8,764 nt of DNA from an uncultured bacterium (GTDB lineage: Bacteria; Bacteroidota; Bacteroidia; Bacteroidales; CAIWKO01), in contig CAIWVT010000130.1 of NCBI GenBank assembly GCA_903916135.1, positions 1 to 8,764 of the forward strand, written 5' to 3'. Shown here piece by piece: positions 1 through 4,620 of the stretch (its first letter is position 1; each line of letters opens with the position of its first letter). Below the pieces are notes generated by a model. The model was not told where the DNA came from. It worked only from the letters and a program-made list of their open reading frames with translations, and ran no database searches. Both the position numbers and the translations under genes were made by a program.

Positions 1-1219
1 AGCCGCCTCCGCAAGCCAATTGCACATTGCAGTCGGCACATTCGGGGATGGTGGTCACGTCGCGATTTTCCCATGCAGAAATGAGGTCTTGCTTGCGCGA
101 AATTTCGGGATAAAAAGTGCCCAAAGCTTCGTCGGCTTTGCCCACAGTAGCGGTGCAGGAATAGATAGTGCCCGTGTAGTCGAACGCCCACTCCGTCTTG
201 CAGGCAGGGCAGGAATCGAACAAAGGATGGGGCAAATCGCCATTTTCGAACAAGAATTTCGAGATGGAATAGGCGGGTTTGTGGAATTCGAAGATGTGGG
301 GGAATTCTTTAACAAGGTGATAGATATTCTCGTAGAGCGAAATGCGCGAGAACAAATTTTGAGCGTCGGCTTGGCAATGATGAAGTTCATAGTTTCTGCC
401 GAGTTGTGTTTTGAAGATATCGGATTGTGTCCACCCTTTTTCGATGGCAAATGCCGCCAAAACGGGAAGTTCGGCGATGTTTTCTTTGTCAACCACCATG
501 CGCAAGTTGATGGGCAAATGGTTGGCGAGGCAGGCGTCGATGCCTTCAACGATGTTGTTGAAGGTTGGGCTACCATCTTTGAGGAAACGGCGTTTGTTGT
601 GCATGTAGCTCGTACCGTCGAGGGTAACTTGGATTTCGCGGATGGGCGCATCCTTCAAGATGTCCATATAATCCACAAGTGCAAAGCCGTTAGTCACGAG
701 CGCCACCTCTAAATTTGCGGCGCGCGCTTGTTGAAGCAGATAGGTGATGATTTCTTTCTGCTTGGGCGAGTTCATCAGCGGTTCGCCGCCGAAGATGGTC
801 AGATATTTTTTGCGAGAAGCGAATTCCGTAGTGATATAATTGAAAAATGCGTCAATGATTTTGACGGTGAGTGACTGATGGTTGTTGGTGTATTCGTCTT
901 GATAGCAATAGGTGCAAGCGAAATTGCACGCATAGTTGGGAACGAAGAAAATCTGCAACTCGTCATCGTCGCGTGCATCGAGAAAATCGAGGTAGGTGCT
1001 TTGATAAAGGCGCGCTTCTTCCTCGGGATTAACGATGTAGCCCTGTTTTGTCAAACTCTCGCGAAAATCAGCAGGAAGTTCTTTGCCCTTTTGAAAATCG
1101 AGCAACATCGCGGCTTCATCGGGCGCTAAAATATCTGCAGACCCATTGAGGAGATTCACAATGAAATAGTTGTCGGAATCAGCGATGCGCGAGAAGATGT
1201 TGTGTTTGGAATAGATCAT
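1..1219 (-). CDS. Radical SAM/SPASM protein, probable peptide maturase (3' end outside window)
   Basis: Reading the minus strand from the ATG at 1219 gives 406 codons with no stop before the window edge. An N-terminal region of about 75 residues resembles the leader-binding/PqqD-like part of peptide-modifying radical SAM enzymes, but I infer this only from position and general character. The radical SAM cluster motif CNFACTYC has Cys98, Cys102 and Cys105, and GGEP at 144-147 fits the SAM-binding region. The C-terminus is a SPASM domain for auxiliary Fe-S clusters: Cys337, Cys340, Cys355, Cys394, Cys397 and Cys403, ending in the typical CGGG just at the edge. Such enzymes use SAM to make a 5'-deoxyadenosyl radical; SPASM members include sulfatase maturases and RiPP maturases. 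The gene follows the 33-residue Cys peptide by 81 bp on the same strand, which favours a peptide substrate. The family call is firm; the substrate is inferred. Confidence 0.93.
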   Translation of the reverse strand, partial: MIYSKHNIFSRIADSDNYFIVNLLNGSADILAPDEAAMLLDFQKGKELPADFRESLTKQGYIVNPEEEARLYQSTYLDFLDARDDDELQIFFVPNYACNFACTYCYQDEYTNNHQSLTVKIIDAFFNYITTEFASRKKYLTIFGGEPLMNSPKQKEIITYLLQQARAANLEVALVTNGFALVDYMDILKDAPIREIQVTLDGTSYMHNKRRFLKDGSPTFNNIVEGIDACLANHLPINLRMVVDKENIAELPVLAAFAIEKGWTQSDIFKTQLGRNYELHHCQADAQNLFSRISLYENIYHLVKEFPHIFEFHKPAYSISKFLFENGDLPHPLFDSCPACKTEWAFDYTGTIYSCTATVGKADEALGTFYPEISRKQDLISAWENRDVTTIPECADCNVQLACGGG

Positions 1220-1300
1220 AATAACAGTAGGTATATACTTATAAATGATAGAATGCTACTTAATACCTAAATTGGTATATGAGTATTTAGGACTTAAAAA

Positions 1301-1402
1301 TTAATCGTGGCAACCTGCAGCGTTGATAGATGTTTTGGCGCAGCATTGAGCCGCTTTTTTGTTGTTGACTTTTTCGGTTTTCTTTTTCACTAAATTTTTC
1401 AT
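1301..1402 (-). CDS. 33-residue Cys-containing peptide, candidate RiPP precursor
   Basis: ATG at 1402 and TAA at 1301-1303 give a 33-residue peptide. The first half (MKNLVKKKTEKVNNKK) is lysine/asparagine-rich and has no cysteine. The second half is AAQCCAKTSINAAGCHD, with Cys20, Cys21 and Cys31 and several small residues. A charged leader plus a short Cys core, placed between an ArsM-like methyltransferase gene and a radical SAM/SPASM gene on the same strand, is the usual layout of a RiPP precursor such as a sactipeptide or ranthipeptide. It has no Shine-Dalgarno sequence, as usual in Bacteroidetes. I do not recognise a named precursor family. Alternatives are a small metal- or arsenic-binding peptide, or a chance ORF; ORFs of this length are common by chance, so the call rests on composition and context. 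Confidence 0.6.
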   Translation of the reverse strand: MKNLVKKKTEKVNNKKAAQCCAKTSINAAGCHD

Positions 1403-1465
1403 GATACTTGGTTTTTAGATTGTTGTTTTGAATTTATGTTTAAAATAATTTTTATTGATAATGAT

Positions 1466-2113
1466 TTACTGTTGACAAGAGCAAGCGGAAACCGTTTTTC
1501 CTGCAATGGTGAAGCTAACCACTTCGGCATTTCCTTTAGGATAAGGAGCGGATTCTTCCAAGATTTCGATGAGGTTGAAACCTGCATTTTCGAGATGTTG
1601 CATGTATTCGTCGCGCGTCACGGCGCCTGCCCAACATTCGGAAACGGCAACGGGATCGTTGCGAAATTCCTCGGCGATAGGCGTAGTAGCGTAGATGTCG
1701 CTGATAACAAATCTGCCGTTTTTCTTTAGGATGCGATGAATTTCGTTCCAAACGGCTTGTTTGTCGGCGGCATGATTCAGCGTACAGTTCGAGATAACCA
1801 AATCAGCGACTTTGTCGGGCAAGGCTATTGTTTCGAGTTGGCTGTTGATGAAACTCACGTTGGTAACATGGAATTTGGCAGCGTTGAGACGGGCTTTTTC
1901 CAACATACCATCGGAAACGTCAATGCCATACACAAAACCTGTTGCGCCCACAGCCTCTGCCATGCGCAAAACATCGGTGCCGCGACCGCTGCCAAGGTCA
2001 ACGCATATTTCGCCCACCTGAGCAGCAGCATAATGAATGGCGCCTCCGCACGAGAGACAGCATTCGGATTCAGCCAATTCGCTGTAACGTTTGTTGATTT
2101 CTTTTATTTCCAT
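1466..2113 (-). CDS. ArsM-like SAM-dependent methyltransferase
   Basis: This 215-residue class I methyltransferase has the SAM-binding loop DLGSGRGTD (39-47) and the acidic strand end YGIDVS (62-67). The pattern ISNCTLN (Cys110) and the segment around ECWAGAV (Cys160) match the places where arsenite methyltransferases (ArsM/AS3MT) carry their As(III)-binding cysteines, and further cysteines occur at 18-19 and 22 and in a C-terminal SACSC motif (211, 213). The protein is shorter than typical ArsM, mainly at the N-terminus. ArsM moves methyl groups from SAM to trivalent arsenic with thiol reductant, so the thioredoxin gene in the same run fits. It ends 63 bp before the small Cys peptide; methylation of that peptide is a less likely alternative. 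The ATG at 2113 is 19 bp after the preceding gene. Fold and Cys pattern are seen; arsenite as substrate is inferred. Confidence 0.82.
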   Translation of the reverse strand: MEIKEINKRYSELAESECCLSCGGAIHYAAAQVGEICVDLGSGRGTDVLRMAEAVGATGFVYGIDVSDGMLEKARLNAAKFHVTNVSFINSQLETIALPDKVADLVISNCTLNHAADKQAVWNEIHRILKKNGRFVISDIYATTPIAEEFRNDPVAVSECWAGAVTRDEYMQHLENAGFNLIEILEESAPYPKGNAEVVSFTIAGKTVSACSCQQ

Positions 2114-2132
2114 AATTAAACTCCAAAATTAA

Positions 2133-2378
2133 TCAATTTTTGCAACTTCCGCACGGACGATTCACAAAAAATAATCCCAAGACGCCTCCAAAAAGGGTGC
2201 TCGAAATGGGATTGCCTGTGATACCGCACGTTCCCGAGTTGCATCCTTGAAAATAATAATATAAAAAACCTAAGGTGCTTCCGATAATTACACCCGAAGC
2301 AGGCTTCCAAAAGTAAGAAGAGCGGAGCAATTCCTTAAGCGTTTTTGGTTTGTTAGATGTCTTGCAGCTATCTTCCAT
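2133..2378 (-). CDS. DUF6132-like small membrane protein
   Basis: This 81-residue protein has two hydrophobic segments (about 27-43 and 55-72) separated by a polar motif, YYYFQGCNSGTCGITGNP (about 40-57), which is the hallmark I associate with the Bacteroidetes DUF6132 family. A C-terminal CGSC lies at 76-79. The Cys-rich loop between helices could bind a metal or take part in thiol exchange, but no function is established. I chose the ATG at 2378 over a possible upstream start because it overlaps the TAA of the preceding gene as TAATG, the sign of translational coupling; the upstream extension would lie inside the neighbour. Confidence 0.82.
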   Translation of the reverse strand: MEDSCKTSNKPKTLKELLRSSYFWKPASGVIIGSTLGFLYYYFQGCNSGTCGITGNPISSTLFGGVLGLFFVNRPCGSCKN

Positions 2379-2581
2379 TATTTCTTTTTGATTGTCGAGA
2401 TGCCGAAAGGGAGATAGAGAGGGCATCTGCTGATAAGGCTCGTGAGTATAAAGATACCCGAGAGGATGAGCAGCACTATGGCTACTGTGCCCGAAATGAC
2501 GGCAGCGAAATACAAAATTACGACTACGACAGCTATCAGTATCCTGATAATCTTGTCAATGGTTCCCATGTTTTTTTTCAT
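2378..2581 (-). CDS. YgaP-type (DUF2892) two-helix membrane protein
   Basis: This 67-residue protein starts MKKNMGTIDKIIRI and has two hydrophobic helices (about 10-28 and 33-50). It ends with the signature CPLYLPFGIST (about 53-63), typical of the YgaP-like transmembrane/DUF2892 family, often found alone or fused to rhodanese domains in sulfur or thiol operons. It sits 9 bp after the thioredoxin gene and overlaps the next start codon. Its role is not known; the context suggests membrane-linked thiol/sulfur chemistry. Met5 at 2569 is an alternative start. Confidence 0.85.
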   Translation of the reverse strand: MKKNMGTIDKIIRILIAVVVVILYFAAVISGTVAIVLLILSGIFILTSLISRCPLYLPFGISTIKKK

Positions 2582-2590
2582 TGTTAGATT

Positions 2591-3010
2591 TTATTTTACG
2601 TTATTAATTTGTATGATTAGAAATTCTTTGTTTTTGACGCCCGTGAAGCGATTAATTTCTTTGCCATTCTTAAATAATATCAAGGTGGGGATACTTCTTA
2701 CATTATATTGATTGGCAGCAGCGGGAAATTGCTCAATATTTACTTTGCAAATTTGTGCCTTATCACCGATTTCTTTAGCAACTTCGTTCAAAATGGGAGC
2801 CATCACCTTGCAAGGCATACACCATGCAGCCCAAAAATCAACGAGACAGACACCTGATTTGATAGTAGTTTGAAAATTCTGATCGGTGAGCGTAACGATT
2901 TTTTCGTGTTCAGCGATGCCCGAAAGGTTTTTCATTTTCCAAATACGGTTTATCACAAAAGCAGCGAAGGCTGCCATGGCTAAGCCGATGATGATCATAG
3001 TTGTGTTCAT
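2591..3010 (-). CDS. Membrane-anchored thioredoxin with CMPC active site
   Basis: This 139-residue protein has an N-terminal hydrophobic segment (about 4-21) followed by a full thioredoxin domain. The active site is FWAAWCMPCK with Cys64 and Cys67, and the cis-proline lies in RSIPTL (Pro108). The classical motif is CGPC; methionine in the second position may shift the redox potential. The hydrophobic start lacks a clear cleavage site, so it probably anchors the protein in the inner membrane; which side the domain faces cannot be read. It begins 4 bp after the ferredoxin stop and lies in the same run as the ArsM-like methyltransferase, which would need a thiol reductant. Confidence 0.92.
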   Translation of the reverse strand: MNTTMIIIGLAMAAFAAFVINRIWKMKNLSGIAEHEKIVTLTDQNFQTTIKSGVCLVDFWAAWCMPCKVMAPILNEVAKEIGDKAQICKVNIEQFPAAANQYNVRSIPTLILFKNGKEINRFTGVKNKEFLIIQINNVK

Positions 3011-3014
3011 AGCT

Positions 3015-3200
3015 TTAATTGGTTTTATGAATGGCGCCCGTGGGGCAATAGCGGGTGCACTTTCCGCACTCGGTACATTTGGTTTTATCTACTGTGGGCA
3101 AGCCGTATCCATCTTGAACAATAGCCTCGGAAGGGCAAACACGGATAATCGGACACCGATGATTTTGAGGGCATAAACTCTCGCTGACATTGTATGGCAT
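3015..3200 (-). CDS. Small ferredoxin of the CPQNH type, first gene of the operon
   Basis: This 61-residue protein contains one canonical [4Fe-4S] motif, CTECGKCTRYCP (Cys42, 45, 48, 52). The first half has LCPQNHRC and VCP, with only Cys10, Cys16 and Cys22 in unusual spacing (C-x5-C-x5-CP) instead of CxxCxxCxxxCP. The second cluster is therefore secure, and the first site is either incomplete, ligated differently (for example with His14), or lost. CPQNH small ferredoxins occur in Bacteroidetes beside thioredoxin genes, as here. It is the first gene after the promoter at 3246-3253 and could pass electrons to the reductive chemistry or the radical SAM enzyme of this operon; that role is inferred. 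Confidence 0.88.
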   Translation of the reverse strand: MPYNVSESLCPQNHRCPIIRVCPSEAIVQDGYGLPTVDKTKCTECGKCTRYCPTGAIHKTN

Positions 3201-3245
3201 TTTCTTTAAATTTTAATGATGATTATTGCATTATTTTTATCGGTG

Positions 3246-3253
3246 CAAAATTA
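3246..3253 (-). promoter_or_regulatory. Bacteroidetes -7 promoter box for the ferredoxin-to-radical SAM operon
   Basis: On the minus strand the sequence TAATTTTG matches the Bacteroidetes -7 consensus TAnnTTTG exactly and is followed by CACC. It lies about 46 bp before the ferredoxin ATG. No convincing -33 TTTG element is seen at the expected distance. Confidence 0.7.
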
Positions 3254-3265
3254 CTACACTTCAAC

Positions 3266-3277
3266 ATGCTGCAGCAT
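3266..3277. promoter_or_regulatory. Perfect 12-bp palindrome just upstream of the operon promoter
   Basis: ATGCTGCAGCAT is a perfect palindrome starting 12 bp upstream of the -7 box, within the -33 region. A dimeric repressor or activator could bind here and control the ferredoxin/thioredoxin/ArsM-like operon. No ArsR-type gene is present in the window, so operator function is only inferred from symmetry and position. Confidence 0.35.
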
Positions 3278-3350
3278 CATGGTGGTTGCTGCGAACTCAG
3301 TATATTAATTGAAGTTGAACAAGTTTTTTGTTGAGATAGAACGTTTTCTA

Positions 3351-3396
3351 TGCGGGACAGGTGCGTGAGAGGGTTAGGTGCGTGTGCGGGACAGGT
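3351..3396. repeat. Two copies of a 12-bp direct repeat
   Basis: TGCGGGACAGGT occurs at 3351-3362 and 3385-3396, with GGTGCGTG also doubled between them. The stretch is G-rich on the plus strand and unlike its surroundings. It lies in the 345-bp gene-free region 3201-3545, which otherwise holds the operon promoter, the palindrome, a terminator and repeat copy 1. No function recognised. Confidence 0.6.
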
Positions 3397-3423
3397 TGTG
3401 TTGAATTATTGGGATGATAAACA

Positions 3424-3451
3424 AAAAGGCTTGCTGATGGGCAAGCCTTTT
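3424..3451 (-). terminator. Rho-independent terminator after the aspartic protease gene
   Basis: AAAAGGCTTGC (3424-3434) pairs perfectly with GCAAGCCTTTT (3441-3451) around a 6-base loop, an 11-bp stem. On the minus strand it ends in a T-run followed by GTTTATC, so it would stop transcripts of the two-gene cassette about 95 bp after the protease stop codon. The plus strand also has a T-rich tail (ATTATTTTT), so it could work both ways. Confidence 0.85.
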
Positions 3452-3483
3452 ATTATTTTTAAACTCCAATATACATTTAGGCA

Positions 3484-3546
3484 TGAGCCTGAAAGGATAG
3501 AAAAGACGAAGGTAGAAGCTTTGGATAAGCTGTACCCAACCGGGGC
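3484..3546. repeat. Imperfect 63-bp direct repeat, copy 1
   Basis: Matches 4264-4326 at 57 of 63 positions; the first 34 bases (3484-3517) are identical. It starts immediately after the stop codon of the protease gene, reading on the minus strand. It contains a hairpin (TTGGATA at 3521-3527, TACCCAA at 3533-3539) that pairs fully on the minus strand if one G-U pair is allowed. Together with copy 2 it brackets the two-gene cassette. Confidence 0.85.
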
Positions 3547-3941
3547 TAAATGTCAATTGTTATTTCGTTTTTCTTTAAGTCTATGCAAAACTTATGGTCT
3601 TTCAAAAAGTCAAGTCCAATAACACCATCATAGTCAGAGGTAATCCCATGCGATAAAAAATCGTAAACCTGAACTTCAAAATTTGTTTGTCTGATGCCCA
3701 GACATTCTAATTCTTCAATATCGAACTGCTCAACAACAATAATTCCATTGGATGTTTCTATATTTTTTTCGCCTTTACTTTTCTTCAGTTCGTACCCCGA
3801 AAAAAATAAAACATTGCTGTCAATAGTCGTGTGAGTTGCGGCAGTGTCAAGTGCGAGCCGAAATTCATATCTGCCATCAATGATTGCATTTATGATAATT
3901 ATATCTTCGTCTGCAAAAAGGTCAAAGGTAAATGCTTTCAT
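3546..3941 (-). CDS. Retropepsin-like (clan AA) aspartic protease
   Basis: This 131-residue protein has the single-lobe layout of retropepsin-like proteases. The catalytic loop is ALDTAATHTT with Asp32; the usual DTG/DSG is DTA here, an accepted variant. A flap-like strand is NGIIVVEQ (about 65-72). The hydrophobic family motif GVIGLDFLKDHKFCIDL (about 106-122) follows. Retropepsins work as homodimers, each subunit giving one Asp. No signal peptide is present, so it is probably cytoplasmic. Its ATG overlaps the stop of the upstream gene as ATGA, so the two are translationally coupled. The physiological substrate of this family in bacteria is unknown to me. Confidence 0.85.
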   Translation of the reverse strand: MKAFTFDLFADEDIIIINAIIDGRYEFRLALDTAATHTTIDSNVLFFSGYELKKSKGEKNIETSNGIIVVEQFDIEELECLGIRQTNFEVQVYDFLSHGITSDYDGVIGLDFLKDHKFCIDLKKNEITIDI

Positions 3942-4183
3942 ATTCGTTTTAAAATGCCGATTGTACGATGTTGTTTCAGGATGCCTGTATATACAATAGT
4001 AAGTTTTGGAAAATCACCTATCTTATCTCTGCCAATGTAGCAAACTTCTTTTTTATCCTTGCTGTGAAATAACACTACACCGCTTATAACTGTTGTGTTT
4101 TTCATTTCTGGATTTCCAAGCAATATCCATTCGTCAGGATATAATTGCTTAACTTGATCAAATAATGTTATATTCGTGTCCAT
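3938..4183 (-). CDS. Hypothetical 81-residue partner of the aspartic protease
   Basis: The ATG at 4183 begins a soluble protein with the motif YPDEWILLGNPE (about 15-26), then VISGVVLFHSKDKKEVCYIGRD (split about 34-55), and a basic C-terminus. I associate this type of protein with retropepsin-like protease genes in bacteria, where the two are adjacent and co-oriented as here, but know of no assigned function. No membrane segment is visible. The promoter at 4203-4210 serves both genes. A role as adaptor or substrate of the protease is possible; nothing in the sequence decides it. Confidence 0.78.
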   Translation of the reverse strand: MDTNITLFDQVKQLYPDEWILLGNPEMKNTTVISGVVLFHSKDKKEVCYIGRDKIGDFPKLTIVYTGILKQHRTIGILKRI

Positions 4184-4202
4184 TGTCTTTTGAATTAGTT
4201 TG

Positions 4203-4210
4203 CAAATTTA
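4203..4210 (-). promoter_or_regulatory. -7 promoter box for the two-gene protease cassette
   Basis: Minus-strand TAAATTTG matches TAnnTTTG exactly, about 20 bp before the ATG at 4183. The leader would therefore be very short. No good -33 box is seen. Confidence 0.68.
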
Positions 4211-4263
4211 AAGAAAAATTTTCAATTAAGCGCGATTCTACTCTGTTATATCATATTTTAGGT

Positions 4264-4326
4264 TGAGCCTGAAAGGATAGAAAAGACGAAGGTAGAACCT
4301 TTGGACAACCTGTGTCCAACTGGGGC
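4264..4326. repeat. Imperfect 63-bp direct repeat, copy 2
   Basis: Second copy, exactly 780 bp from copy 1, upstream of the cassette promoter. Its hairpin (TTGGACA at 4301-4307, TGTCCAA at 4313-4319, 5-base loop) is a perfect 7-bp stem. Compared with copy 1, the C4306-G4314 pair replaces T3526-A3534, a compensatory change. Plus-strand reading through both copies gives similar peptides (EPERIEKTKVE, then PTGA), so a decayed coding remnant is an alternative. Past 4326 the copies diverge; here a short stem CTCCG (4330-4334) with CGGAG (4350-4354) follows. Confidence 0.85.
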
Positions 4327-4382
4327 GCACTCCGTTCGCTAACTACTGGCGGAGCCGTCAACTCGATTATGCACTGTTTTTT

Positions 4383-4616
4383 TTATTTTAACCAATAGCC
4401 CATTATTGTTCCAAAAATTGCTGCGCCAACTTTGCTACTATCATTGTCTTTTATGAAAAGAAAAGTGGCAGCAAATAAGAGGATAATCGAAATAGCAATT
4501 CTACTATATGTAATTATTCTATCGTTTTTTGTTGACCGATTAGATGTTTTGCCCAAGTGTGCGGGTTTAAAAGCATCAATTGTTTCTTTAATTGTAGTTC
4601 CAAATAATTTTGTCAT
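4383..4616 (-). CDS. Small 77-residue membrane protein
   Basis: The ATG at 4616 lies 4 bp after the stop of the 454-residue gene, so I prefer it to an upstream start that would overlap that gene by about 60 bp. The N-terminal third is polar (residues 1-33), followed by two hydrophobic segments (about 34-55 and 62-76) separated by KDNDSSK. It ends at YWLK, almost inside the membrane. I recognise no family. Coupled order suggests it works with the larger protein, as partner or accessory membrane subunit. Confidence 0.68.
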   Translation of the reverse strand: MTKLFGTTIKETIDAFKPAHLGKTSNRSTKNDRIITYSRIAISIILLFAATFLFIKDNDSSKVGAAIFGTIMGYWLK

Positions 4617-4620
4617 ATAT

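Noticed and set aside
20..712. Long plus-strand open frame
   Set aside because: It is antisense to the radical SAM gene, whose motifs and cysteines are clear; the product resembles nothing.
3350..3622. Plus-strand ORF spanning repeat copy 1 and the terminator
   Set aside because: It crosses a strong terminator hairpin and the end of the protease gene, and only the repeat segment resembles anything else in the window.
3481..4376. Possible integron attC sites: the 63-bp repeats contain ACCCAAC and GTCCAAC, which fit RYYYAAC
   Set aside because: No matching GTTRRRY partner lies at a suitable distance, the repeats lack the long imperfect inverted structure of attC, and no integron integrase is present.
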